The notes beneath the pieces were generated by a model. That model searched no databases. It was not told the origin of the DNA and saw only the letters and a program-made list of their open reading frames with translations. From Haematobia irritans (taxonomy: Eukaryota > Arthropoda > Insecta > Diptera > Muscidae): DNA of 64,000 nt. Positions 10,344 through 22,579 of this stretch are shown here, one piece after another. The stretch covers positions 54,068,066 to 54,132,065 of the forward strand of contig NC_134400.1 of NCBI RefSeq assembly GCF_050003625.1. The letters are read 5' to 3'. The first letter of the stretch is position 1. Each line of letters starts with the position of its first letter. The position numbers were made by a program, and so were the translations under genes.

Positions 10344-11165
10344 TTTTCTATAGAAATAAAATTTTGACAAAATTTTCTATAGAAATAAAATTTTAACAAA
10401 AGTTTCTATAGAAATAAAATCTTGACAAAATTTTCTATAGAAATAAAATTTTAACAAAAGTTTCTATAGAAATAAAATCTTGACAAAATTTTCTATAGAA
10501 ATAAAATTTTAACAAAAGTTTCTATAGAAATAAAATTTTGACAAAATAAAATCTTTACAACATTTTCTATAGAAGTAAAATTTGGACAAAATTTTCTATA
10601 GAAATAAAATTTTGACAAAATTTTCTATAGAAATAAAATTTTCGTGTTTTGTTTTTTTATTGTGGGTTTGTACTTCAATCATATTTGTTTTTTTGATCTC
10701 AGCTTTAAAACCATTGTGTTGACTAAACTACAAGAGTAGCTTAACAAACAGAGGAAAAGAATGTTTGTCAAATTTATTTGGGCAAAGCCCTATAGACTGC
10801 AAGATGGTTGGATGGACGCGCAAATAAATTTGACAAACATTCTTTTCCTCTGTTGGTTAATCTACTCTTGTAGTTTAGTCAACACAATGGTTTTAAAGCT
10901 GAGATCAAAACAACAAATATGAAATAAAATTTTGACAAAATTTTCTACAGAAATAAAATTTTGACAAAATTTTCTATAGAAATAAAAATTTGACAAATTT
11001 TTCTATAGAATTAAAATGTTGACAACATTCTCTATAAAATTAAAATTTTGACAACATTTTCTATAGAAATAAAATTTTGGCAACCTTTTCTATAGAAATA
11101 AAATAAGACAAAATTTTCTTTAGGAATAAAATTTTGACAAAATTTTCTATAGAAATAAAATTTTG
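10344..11165. repeat. 29-bp minisatellite, split by a fold-back element
   Basis: Tandem units of about 29 bp built on GACAAAATTTTCTATAG plus AAATAAAATTTT fill 10344-10640 and 10921-11165, with scattered substitutions and some truncated units. The inverted-repeat element at 10681-10920 sits between the two halves. The array adjoins the repeat head at 10097 and looks like the internal array of that element. Confidence 0.85.
10681..10920. mobile_element. Fold-back (long inverted-repeat) element
   Basis: Positions 10681-10780 and 10821-10920 are near-perfect reverse complements (about 100 bp each, with a handful of mismatches), separated by a ~40 bp loop. The arms begin ATATTTGTTTTTTTGATCTC and end CAAATTTATTTG. 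There is no coding capacity. The size and structure fit a fold-back MITE. Confidence 0.85.
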
Positions 11166-11548
11166 ATAGCCCGTGTAAAAATCGGTGGATCTGATCATAT
11201 ATAATTATCTATCTAGTTATATCTGATCACATACTACATAGATATGACACATATTGTGTTATATATGATTAGATATAATGCCAGATCTCAGCATATATAT
11301 TGTTATATCTAATTATATAAACAATATCTGATAAGATATAAATGTATATATTTATATATGGCATCATATCTAATTGGATCTAGCATATATTGGACCATAT
11401 CTAATCGTACATGTATGACAATAAATCAAACACTAGAGTGGCAACCATGATTATGAATCGATATGGACCAATTTTTGTATGATCAGCTATATATAACTAT
11501 AGACCGATATGGACCAATTTTGGCATGGTTATTAGCGGCCATATACTA
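11166..11548. repeat. AT-rich stretch and left part of the ~153 bp array
   Basis: AT-rich, with several TATATCTAATTA-like and GATATA-like motifs. From about 11460 it carries two GACCGATATGGACCAATTTT segments belonging to the ~153 bp unit of 16.5-17.1 kb. LINE copy B is inserted at ATACTA of that unit. Confidence 0.6.
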
Positions 11549-11693
11549 GGTTAGGTTAGGTTAGGTTAAAGTGGCAGCCCGATTAAATTTCAGGCTCACT
11601 TAGACTATTCAGTCCATTGTGATACCACATTTAACTAAAAGTACCTATTACGTATGGGCACTTCTAGTCTTAACCACTGAACCTTCTCTATTA

Positions 11694-14600
11694 TTAACTT
11701 TTGTGGAACCAACCAGATTGCTCCAAAAACATTAACAAACTGCTTAAGTTAACGTTTTCCAGGTCAGCCAGTAATCTAAAGCTATATGCTCCTAAAATTC
11801 GCTTACGCCTTACACAAAAAGCAGGACACTCACACAAGAGGTGTTTAATTGATTCCTTTTCCTCCACGTCATGACAGCTTATACAATAGTCATTATACTT
11901 CGCACCTATAGTTTTTGCAAATTCGCCTATCAGGCAGCGACCCGTTATAGCAGATATTAGGAGTGCTATCTGACGCCTTGAGAACACTAGCATATCTAGT
12001 GTGCGGTTTAAGTTTAAATGGGGCCATATTTGCTTGGTGTCGTTACAACCCTTGCAATTTTCCCATCGAATATTGGCCATCATAACAGCCTTCTCACGCA
12101 GTAAGAGCTTGCAGGTGGCCAGAGGCATACCAACAGATTCTAGTTCCCCTGGAATATGTAAGGTAGTTCCTAGCCTTGCTAACACATCTGCTTCACAGTT
12201 CCCCGGTATGTTCCTATGACCAGGCACCCATATTAGGTGAATATTGTACTGCTCAGCCATCTCGTTGAGAGATTTGCGGCAGTCTATGGCCGTTTTTGAG
12301 TTAAGGAACACAGAGTCCAAGGATTTTATTGCAGGTTGACTGTCTGAGTATATATTAATGCCAATATTTGTTGGAACATTACTTCTCAGCCAATTCACCA
12401 CCTCTCTTATTGCCAATATTTCAGCCTGAAAAACACTACAGTGATTAGGTAATCTTTTCGCTATTCGAATTTCCAGATCTTTAGAATATACTCCGAACCC
12501 CACTTGTCCATTCAATTTGGAGCCATCAGTATAGAAATCTATATATCTTTTATTCCCCGGGGTCTGTGTACACCACGCCTCACTGTTGGGAATTAGAGTT
12601 TCAAACTTTTTGTCGAAAAGTGGTTTTGCCAGGGTGTAATCTACTACGTTAGGCACATCTGGCATTACTTTGAGGACCGAACTATGACCGTACATTTTTT
12701 CCGACCACAGCGATAGCTCGCGCAACCGCACAGCCTTGCAGCTGACTGTTTGGCCAAAATGTCTAAAGGCAATAGATGTAGCATGACATTAAGGGAGTCT
12801 GTTCCTGTCTTACTAAATGCGCCTGAAATACATAAGCTCGCCATACGCTGAACTTTATCTAAACAAGTCGGTTTCTGAAGTGCCGGCCACCAGACTACAA
12901 CACCATATAGCATTATAGGTCTAACCACTGCCGTGTATAGCCAATGCACAATTTTTGGTCTTAGTCCCCACTTTTTCCCTATTGCCTTTTTGCACGAGTA
13001 CAAAGCTACCGTGGCTTTTCTCGCCCTCTCTTCAATATTAAGCCTAAAATTCAGCTTCCTGTCCAAAATAACGCCAAGGTATTTTGCACACTCACCAAAG
13101 GGAATTTCAGTACCCCCTAAGGAAATGGGCCTAACCGTGGGAGTTTTGCGATCTTTGCAGTACATGACTATTTCTGTCTTTGCTGGATTTACACCAAGAC
13201 CATTATCTTTCGCCCATTTCTCAGTCATCCGGAGAGCTCTCTGTATAATATCTCTGATTGTGGATGGGAATTTTCCCCTGACTGCTAGCTCCACATCATC
13301 TGCGTATGCCACCACTTTTATCCTTTCTTTTTCTAGAGAAACCAGAAGGTTGTTTATAGCAACATTCCAAAGAAGAGGTGATAGAACTCCTCCTTGGGGA
13401 GTGCCTCTGTTCACATACCTTTGTATGTTTGCTTGCCCTAGTGTGGCTGAAATACGTCTCTTCATTAGAAGTTCGTCTAACAGCCTAAGAATACCTGGAT
13501 CAACATTCAGAGTTGTCAGTCCATTTAATATCGAGCTCGGATAGATATTATTGAACGCCCCTTCGATGTCTAGAAACGCCACGATTGTGTATTCTTTGAC
13601 AGATAGTGAGCTTTCAATAAAGCTGACCAGTTCATGCAATGCGGTCTCAGTAGACCTGCCCTTCGAGTATGCATGCTGTCGTTTCGAGAGCAAACCTGAA
13701 TCCACGGTAGTTCTAAGATACATGTCTATCATCCTCTCCAGGGTCTTAAGTAGGAATGAGGATAAGCACTCGAGTGAGAGGCTTTTCCTGCTTTAGGTAT
13801 GAAGACGACTTTTGTTTCCCTCCACTTTTCTGGAATATATGCTAAGTTTACACATTGTTTATATATCACCGTCAACCAGGGGATAATTCTTCCAGCCACT
13901 GCCTGTAACTCCGCCGGAGTAATTCCATCAGGTCCGGGGGATTTGAATGGTCCAAAGCTATTTAAAGCCCATTTTATTCTAGATTCCGACACAATTTCCT
14001 CGATAGGAAATGATCGCTGAGCCTCTGTTACACCGCCGGAACATGGTTCAACCGTCTGATTTCCAGGGAAGTGTGTGTCCAAAAGTATCTCCAACGTCTC
14101 CTCACTGGACGTTGTCCAATTTCCCTCCGATGTTTTAATGAAACCTGGAGCGGTGTTAGTGGATGCTAGTACCTTCCGTAGTCTGGAAGCCTCTGACGTA
14201 TTCTCAATACTGCTACAGTAATCATCCCAAGAGTTTTGTTGAGACCTTCTCAGTTCTCGTTTATATTCTCTCAGATTCATCTTGTAAGTGTCCCAATCCT
14301 CCGGAGCTCTTGTGGACTTTGCTTTGTTAAAGAGCTTCCTGCAGGATTTCCTCATATTACTTAACTCCGTAGTCCACCATGGCGGCCGATTTTTTCCCCT
14401 TGGCTTTCCTCTAGGGCATGCAGCTTTCAGTGAAATGTTGAAGGCCTTAGTAATCCGCTCCACTGCGTGTTCGATATCTTGCACAGTGCCCATATTTGTC
14501 TCCGGCACTTCCGGTATCATCAAATTGAACGATTCCCTATACCTATTCCAATCAGCTTTCCTAACATTTGGCGGAAATATGGTCTTTGAAGTACGAACAG

Positions 14601-15233
14601 CCAATCTGAAACTGATGTAGCGATGATCTGAGAAGCTATGTTCCCTCAAAACTTGCCACTCAGATATCTTATCATTCAGTTCCGGAGAGGTCAACGTTAC
14701 GTCCAAAACCTCTTGTCTGTTCCTGGTGACGAAGGTTCTACCAGGTTAGTACGCAAAATAAACTCTATTAGCGACTCTCCCCTTGCATTAGTATCACTAC
14801 TTCCCCAAATACTATGATGTGCATTTGCATCGCATCCCATAATGAGTTTTGTCTTTGTTTTTAGTGACTCCTCAACTAAGGTCTTAACGGCACAGGGTGG
14901 CATATCCCTATCATGTCCCATGTAGACCGAAGATACCCAATATTTGCATGTGGATATCTCTAGACTGGCTACGACAGTGTCTGCATTGCTCAATGAAGGA
15001 AGCAGAAACACGTTTAGTTCGATTTTAGCAATTATACATGCTCGATTTATATCGTTACCGGTATTATGCAAAAGTTTGAAACCCGGAGTGCTTAATTCAC
15101 AGATCTTGTTCTTATATATGTATGGTTCTTGAATAAGAACTATATCTATGTCTCCTTTCATCAGGAGAACTTTTAAGGCAGCACAAGCGGCCTTACAATG
15201 GTGAAGATTTATCTGGAGGAACCGTAGAACCAT
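11694..15233 (-). pseudogene. LINE ORF2 (endonuclease, reverse transcriptase, RNase H), copy B, three frameshifts
   Basis: From the conserved ATG at 15233 the frame encodes an AP-like endonuclease (LQINLHHCKAA, IVLIQEPYIY, MGCDANAHHSIWGS, SDHRYIS), the reverse transcriptase (SPGPDGITPAEL, FLDIEGAFNN, GTPQGGVLSPLLWN, YADDVELAV) and RNase H (FYTDGSKLNG, AEILAIREV, SDSQPAI). Compared with the intact copy C there are net losses of 22 nt near 14725, 22 nt near 13770 and 4 nt near 12740, each shifting the frame, so four pieces remain. The RNase H also shows EADVLAR instead of EADELAR. The protein cannot be made from this copy without repair. Confidence 0.9.
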
Positions 15234-16416
15234 CCAAATTTTCAACCACCGTCACATCAGCCGCTTCAATTGAGTCATCAAGGGCTTCCTCTTCACAGAT
15301 CTCGGTGACTCTCGCAACAATCCGCGGTTCAGCTTTGGTGAGGCTTGAGCCTGTAGAAACTTCCCGCATATGATTTTCGCCATAGTCTGTAGGTTTTATG
15401 TCTCCTTCGGCTTCGCTAGGAGATTTTTTCACTGCTGACTCTACCGGAGGCTTGTCCATTTCGGTATCCTTTGGCTGATCGCTTTTGTATACCTTCATAT
15501 GGATATCATGAAAGCCATAACTTACTCGTCCTTGGGTCTGGGCTAGATGTGGCAGCGACTCTATGTTTAATATAAACACCGCATGTCGTCTTGGTCCATC
15601 CACCTCATCCAAACGACCAACCCTCCAATCGGGGGTTGGAATATCTGGGTTACATTCTTTTAGTCTCTCTAGTATTGACTCAGGATCAGGAGGGTTTGCC
15701 GGTATCCATGCATGTGCTCTAGGTTTAGCCGGTATGTCTTTTTTATCGACTAACTCCAAAGCGGCTCCTTCCCAAACTTCACCAATTAGCATCAATGCAG
15801 CTTTAAAGCAATCCATAGACCTCTGGTCTGCAAAAGCTATTAACTTATATCGTCCTTGATACCATCCAGCATCTTGCCGTCGAGGACTTGGTCCGGGAAA
15901 CTTTTTTCGCACCTCTGAGTAGACACCAGACATCGCGTTCTCAATTTCCCCCCATTTTTGCCTTGGAATCATACCGTCCAATGCTCCTTTATTAATAATA
16001 GCCATCACAAGGCTGTCTTTTGCAACTGAAGCAAACGATCTTTGATCCCGTTTGGAGGATGGTAGCTCATCCGGTGATCGTTCCCTTTTTCCAGCTTCAA
16101 GAATTCCTTGAGCCCATTTTAAGGAATCGCTTTGCTTAGCCGACAACGTGCTTGGGTCGACTGATCCTAATTTCTTTAGGATAAACAAAGCATTTCTTCG
16201 TTCCTTGAATCTCTTTCGAGAGGGATTGCCTCCTTTTGATGTCGTCACCTTAGAAAAGGTTCGACTTGCCAAAGTGTCACCGCCAGTCGACCCGTCTACA
16301 GGTCGATTAATTGGGCCTGACTCTTGGTCGCTGCCCAAATTTATAACTTCAGTCGTTACCCGTCCACTGGGCCCTGAAGTTAGCAACCCAGTGGATGACT
16401 TTGAATTTCGCTGCAT
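15193..16416 (-). CDS. LINE ORF1 protein (copy B), DUF4780-like
   Basis: The 407-residue open frame starts with the ATG at 16416 (MQRNSKSSTG). The N-terminal half is polar and basic (SRKRFKERRNALF, GKRERSPDELPSSKRDQRSF). The centre carries a pattern I associate with DUF4780 of insect retroelements: QGRYKLIAFADQRSM, then WEGAALELVDKKDIP, then RAHAWIPANP. The tail is acidic. ORF1 proteins of this LINE group are thought to bind RNA and escort it to the nucleus. No CCHC knuckle is seen. The reading frame is intact in this copy, in contrast to its ORF2. Its end overlaps the start of ORF2 by about 40 bases. Confidence 0.82.
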   Translation of the reverse strand: MQRNSKSSTGLLTSGPSGRVTTEVINLGSDQESGPINRPVDGSTGGDTLASRTFSKVTTSKGGNPSRKRFKERRNALFILKKLGSVDPSTLSAKQSDSLKWAQGILEAGKRERSPDELPSSKRDQRSFASVAKDSLVMAIINKGALDGMIPRQKWGEIENAMSGVYSEVRKKFPGPSPRRQDAGWYQGRYKLIAFADQRSMDCFKAALMLIGEVWEGAALELVDKKDIPAKPRAHAWIPANPPDPESILERLKECNPDIPTPDWRVGRLDEVDGPRRHAVFILNIESLPHLAQTQGRVSYGFHDIHMKVYKSDQPKDTEMDKPPVESAVKKSPSEAEGDIKPTDYGENHMREVSTGSSLTKAEPRIVARVTEICEEEALDDSIEAADVTVVENLDGSTVPPDKSSPL

Positions 16417-16447
16417 GGTGGTTTATTATTTCCACCGCACATGAAAT

Positions 16448-16469
16448 TCGTAATAAGTACTTATTACGA
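16448..16469 (-). promoter_or_regulatory. 22-bp perfect palindrome in the LINE 5' UTR
   Basis: The 22 bases centred on GTAC (core TAATAAGTACTTATTA, flanked by CG) are exactly self-complementary. The palindrome lies 32 bp upstream of the ORF1 ATG in copy B, within the ~100 bp leader where an internal promoter of this LINE would sit. A role as protein site or hairpin is inference only. Confidence 0.55.
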
Positions 16470-16525
16470 TGAAATACTCCGCTATTAGAAAACACGTCCG
16501 TTCAGTTCGACGGTTGAATAAGATA

Positions 16526-17060
16526 ACTAACACCATGTTCCAAATTTCAACCGGATCGGATGAATTTTGCTCCTCCAAGAGGCTCCGGAGATCAAATCTG
16601 GGAAACGGTTTATATGGGAGCTATATATAATTATGGACCGATATGGACCAATTTTTGCATGGTTGTTACAGACCATATACTAACACCACGTACCAAATTT
16701 CAACCGAATCGGATGAATTTTGATCCTCCAAGAGGTTCCGGAGGTCAAATCTGGGGATCGATTTATATGGGGTCTATATATAATTATGGACCGATATGGA
16801 CCACTTCTTGCGTGTTTGTTAGAGACCACATACTAACATCACGTTCCAAATTTCAACCGGATCGGATGAATGTTGCTCCTCCAAGAGGCTCCGGAGGACA
16901 AATCTGGTGATCGGTTTATATGGGGGCTATAATAATTATGGACCGATATGGACCAATTCGTGCATGGTTGTTAGAGACCATATACTTATACCACGTACCA
17001 AATTTCAACGGGATCGGATGAATTTTGCTCCTGCAAGAGGCTCCGGAGGTCAAATCTGGG
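16526..17060 (+). repeat. ~153 bp tandem array (about 3.5 units)
   Basis: CCAAATTTCAACC-anchored units start at 16540, 16693, 16846 and 16998: periods of 153, 153 and 152 bp. Each unit carries GGATCGGATGAATTTTG, CTCCAAGAGG, CTATATATAATTATGGACC and GATATGGACCAATTTTTGC. The array is continuous with the piece left of LINE copy B. Because the period is a multiple of three, an open frame runs through several units; I regard it as non-coding. Single diverged units occur at about 2200-2320 and 30170-30360. Confidence 0.85.
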
Positions 17061-17732
17061 GATTTTTAGTTTATAGTTTTTATTGGATTAAAATAAATAA
17101 AAATCCTTCCTTATACTTTTAAAGCGAAAGGAATAACCTTTTAGTTACTTATGATTACTGTAACATTGAATTACTTGCATCCCAGTTTTTATACCCTGCG
17201 CCACACTGTGGAACAGGGTATTAAAGTTAGTGCATATGTTTGCAACACTCAGAAGGAGACGAGATAGACACATGCTCAGGGTGGGTCCCTGAGTCGATCT
17301 AGCCATGTCCGTCTGTCCGTCCGTCTGTCTGTGAACACATTTTTGTGATCAAAGTCTAGGTCACAGTTTTAAAATCGTCTTCAAACTTGGCACAAATTTC
17401 GATTTTGGGTCAGAATAGAACCGTATTGATTTTGGAAGAAATTGGACCCAGAATCCAGAGTTTTACCCTAATTTGCTTGAAATTTTGCACAAGGAGAACA
17501 ATTAGTACTATAGTCAAGTGTGCTAAATCTGATTGAAATCGGTTATGATTTAGATATAGCTCCCACATATATCTTTCGCCCGATATGGACTTATATGGCC
17601 CCAGAAGCCATTTTTACCCCAATTTGGTTGAAATTTTGCACTAGGAGTACAATTAGTTGTGTAGTCAAGTGTGCTAAATTTGATTGAAATCGGTTCAGAT
17701 TTAGATATAGCTCCCATATATATATATATATA

Positions 17733-18744
<1,012 letters not shown>

Positions 18745-19494
18745 TTCGTCCGATTTTCCGTCATATTACCACAGAGGTCAAAGTTGTAGTCCAATTTACG
18801 TGAAATTTTGCACAGGGATTAGAATTAAAATACTAAGTATGCACGTCAAATTTGAAATCGGTTCAGATTTTGATATAGCCTCCATATATATGTTTTCCGA
18901 TTTGGGCAAAAAATAAAAATAAAATCGCCAATGCTTGTAGAAGTGACTCAAATTTTCTCTTATTTCTAATACATATCTATCGTCCCATAAATCATAAATA
19001 CACTTTTGTGAAGTTGCCTCAAAATTGGTTCAGATTTAAATGTTTCCCATATTTTTTTTACTAACATTGTGTTCCAACCCGACTTAAATTTAAAGTCTTT
19101 AAATGTTGTAGAACTCTGACAAATTTTGTCCGGATCTGGTCAGATTTAAATATATATGTGTATGGGAACATAAACCTTTATAGTGGAGGTGCAGGGTATA
19201 ATATAGTCAGCCCCGCCCGACTTTAGACTTTCCTTACTTGTTTTTGTATGAATTGATGAATGAATCATGAATGAGTTTTTGCATTAAAATTAAAAAATCA
19301 TTAATAGATTAAAAATATTATATATTTTATATTTTTGTAAATAAAAACATCTATATTCCCTACAAAAATCAAATTGATTCCTTTATTGCCAAAAATGCGC
19401 ACTGTATCTTTTAAGATACAACATATTTTTTTTAATAAATGTAGTATGCAGATGTTCGTTTTTTACCAATTACGGTTGAACCCACCCCATTATT

Positions 19495-19575
19495 TTCTTC
19501 TATTGAACCAACCTGAATGTTCCAAAAACATTAGCAGACTACTTAAGTTCACATTTTCCAGGTCCACTATGCAGT
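19495..19575 (-). pseudogene. LINE ORF2 C-terminal scrap
   Basis: About 75 bp match, on the minus strand, the very end of the RNase H LINE ORF2 (the segment reading ENVNLSSLL and FLEQSGW in copy C), with several substitutions. It lies 200 bp from the RNase H-like scrap at 19795-19950 and may come from the same decayed element. Confidence 0.7.
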
Positions 19576-19794
19576 TAAAGTCTCGATGCACATGTACAAC
19601 TAATTGAAATGTAAGTTGACAATTGTTTATAGGCGCTAATTAGACTATATACCGAAATATTTATAAGCAATATGTAAATTCTCAATACAAACGTGTATTG
19701 CACAGCAATGATGTGAATAAGATCTGATCATCTGTATTACAAATAAAAAATATGTGGCGTCACAATGACACATTACACGGAAGCACTGATGACA

Positions 19795-19950
19795 CCTAGT
19801 GGCAGCTCGGTATATATACCGTTAAGTATATGGTGCGCAATTGAAATAAGGGCATTGTCAGAATGCACTAAATTTCCCGTATTCTGGAGGACGCAACAAT
19901 TTGGAGATTTAATGGCAAGAACAATTGCCAATTCTTCTTCAGTAAATCAA
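19795..19950 (-). pseudogene. Retroelement RNase H-like scrap
   Basis: The minus strand is open for about 50 residues with FTEEELAIVLAI, then VHSDNALISIAHHIL. This matches the second (E in a helix) and third (SDN) acidic motifs of LINE-type RNase H. The order relative to the ORF2 tail at 19495-19575 is as expected for one remnant. Weak, because only two motifs are present. Confidence 0.4.
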
Positions 19951-19989
19951 AGCGTTTGTCAGTCAATTGTTCATTGTTTTTGAATGAAT

Positions 19990-20689
19990 AAAAATGCCAA
20001 TAAATGAACATACACAATGCGGCAACCACAAAAAGCTATAAATTTTCTACATGCGGTCGGTAAATAAACAATGCGTGAATTAAAAATATTTGCACGTAAG
20101 AAGAGTGTTTTTTACGTTAACGTTAGCTTGACACGTGATCCATCTCCATCGGTGGAAGCACAAAAAAATGTACATATGTACAGCATATTGCGTAAAATTC
20201 TACATTGTGACATTTATTCAGAGTTGTACCGAAATCGAAAAATTAATTACGAATATTCGCCTGTATTGTAGAGCAATCTTGAAATATGTTTTGTCTGTGT
20301 TGTGGTTTCTTTTCTTTCAAAATATTTACACTTTATTCGCCTTTTGTTCCAATAACACACTCTTTAATTTCTATTGTAAAAACAATGCAATTGTAAAAAC
20401 AGTGCAGTGCAGCGAGGGTATCGCATTCTTTTGTGGAAATTGTGCCATTTAGTAAGGTTAAGGCCATGTTTAGTACCGCCAACAAACATGAGTGCTGGAA
20501 ATTGCCCCAAAAAACAGGGTTGCGTATGTTATTAACAATAAGGCTGTTTTCTTTTAGCACTAGATGCAACATTTGTATGGGCTATCCAGAACATCGTTGC
20601 ATTGGTGTTCTATCCACAACATCTCATCAGTGCAAGCAGAGAGAATAAAAACACAAGAGAACGAAACTATGAAGCGAAACTGCGTCAGT
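19990..20689. other. Non-coding stretch, no gene recognised
   Basis: AT-rich with several short overlapping open frames lacking motifs. The end (around 20620-20645) contains AGCAGAGAGAATAAAAACAC, which also occurs at 22298-22317. Confidence 0.4.
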
Positions 20690-21870
20690 ATGCATTAGCT
20701 TAGCTAGACAATTTTCCTAGCTAAAACTTAATAGACTGAACTTATAGGTTCAATTAATGTTTTATTTTATAAAAATGGGTAAAAAATCAGACATCAACAT
20801 AACTGGACAATTAATTTTTAATAAAGCAACTAATAGTAGTTCCACACTTTTTCCCAGTAAAAAAAATTGGGAGTTGTGCTAAAGGCACAACTTTAAAAGC
20901 ACTTCCAAAACTGTCCTCACAAAGAAGTTAATTATTTTAACTACACAGGAAGTTTTTTTAATTAAATTTTTTATTGCTTGTTTTTTTTTTCATATTTAAT
21001 GGGTAATTTTTTGTTTTTTTTTCAAATAGGTTAAAAAAATTAATAAAATTGTACAAATTAACTTGAGTTATTTTGTTTATTATTCGATCTTTTTTGTTTA
21101 AATAATATTCACATTTTGTCGGAAGAATGCTAGAAAAATCGATCATTTTTGAAAATATTCCAGGGCGAAAGTTTGCATTGGAATGCATTAAAAATTATAA
21201 AAATTATTTATTCGGGAAAATATCACAAAATTTTGTAATTCACATTCAAAACACTGAATTCGGATCACACCTTAAGAAGTGATGCAAATTCAGTGCAACG
21301 GCCGTTGAAATGGTAGACATCCGTCCTATGACAGTTCATATTACAGTCATCGCATCTTCGCCAATTTTGCACCACTCCGAGACCCAAAAAGAACTTTTCA
21401 CTAGTTTTTTGGCGACGCTTTTTTGCAGCATTATTAATATATGCATTTATGAAAGAATAGTTCTAATGCCAATTACTATTTATTTAATTAAACTGACTAA
21501 AAATCAGACTAAATAGTTAACATAAAGTAAACATAAATTTAGGAACTTAAATCATAAGTTTTATTTCATATATATCAGACTTCAAGCATTCACTTATAAT
21601 AAAGAAACTAACTTACAATTTAGAAGACAATGTTAAGAAATAAAACTTCATATTGCCACCGGCAACTGTTACCACAACCCAAGTAAATCGATTATGCATG
21701 AAAGTCTTTAGCAAAACTTAGTGTATTTACTTCTTTAATTTTATATAAAAACAATGGAAAATCGTAAATATGTTTTCAAATTCTGGGGGGCCTAAAATTT
21801 TTCTGGGGGGTCTAAGCCCCCTCCCCAGAGGCCTTCAGTAGGTGACAGTCATGAGGAAAATATCACGCAG
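20690..21870 (+). repeat. Dispersed ~1.1 kb repeat, copy 1
   Basis: Most of this stretch reappears in inverted orientation at about 47905-48960. Shared landmarks are TAGACAATTTTCCTAGCTA, ACTGAACTTATAGGTTCAAT, ACTACACAGGAAG, GCACCACT, and the C/G-rich AGGCCTCTGGGGAGG end. No coding frame is evident. It is likely a non-autonomous DNA element; its true ends are uncertain. Confidence 0.65.
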
Positions 21871-22579
21871 TTTTTGTCGGCACTTCTCTCAAATATCATA
21901 CAGTTTGCGTCGGCGTCACCAAGTTCAGTTCTCTGCCGACTTTACAAAACGTAAATAAAATAGAATTTAAAAACTTTGTAATAGTAATTAAAAACTTTGT
22001 AGTAACAAGTGTTCTTTTTTATAAATGTTTTCATTCCATTAAATTTTTTTGGCAGACAATTTGAAATTATAACTGCCGATGCCTTTATAAACAATTTATC
22101 AAAACAGCGCTTCGACCGCAACGTCGGTAATACCGAAGCTGCAGGCATTGTGACATTTTTTTGTTTTTATCAAAACAGCGCTTCGACCGCAACGTCGGTA
22201 ATACCGAAGCTGCAGGCATTGTGCGACATCTATACGGTTGACATTTGTTTGTTTTTGTAGAAGAGAAATTTTCGTCCTTTTGTGTTTTTATTCTCAAGCA
22301 GAGAGAATAAAAACACAAACAAAGATCCCATTGGTAAAAAACGTCATTACAAAATCGATTACATCCTACCGATTTTATCGATACAACTACTCCACATTTC
22401 TGATCAATTTTCCGTATTACTTTTACGTTGACGTGTCATAGGCAGTCAAGTACTTCCCAATCTGCGTCACAAAGTAAACGAAAACATAATGATATCCCAT
22501 TACAACGTCATTGCCGATGCATAAGGGTTATGGATGCCGAGTATTGAATATTGTGTTTTACTCAGTAATAGGAACGATC
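21871..22579. other. Non-coding stretch with a 71-bp tandem duplication and a small hairpin
   Basis: A ~55 bp segment (ATCAAAACAGCGCTTCGACC onward) at 22098 is repeated 71 bp later at 22169. At 22279-22295 and 22303-22319 there is a perfect 17-bp inverted repeat around a 7-base loop. No gene is recognised. Confidence 0.6.

Larger units (their letters stand above)
11549..16522 (-). mobile_element. RNase H LINE, copy B (both ends present)
   Basis: The longest copy, about 5 kb. On the minus strand it has a ~100 bp 5' UTR, ORF1 (from 16416), ORF2 overlapping the end of ORF1, a 3' UTR and CCTAA repeats at the 3' end (11549-11570 on the plus strand). It is inserted into a ~153 bp repeat unit, whose halves lie on either side (about 11460-11548 and from 16526). 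A target duplication of at least ACTA is visible; a longer one would be imperfect. ORF2 is broken by three small deletions. Confidence 0.9.
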
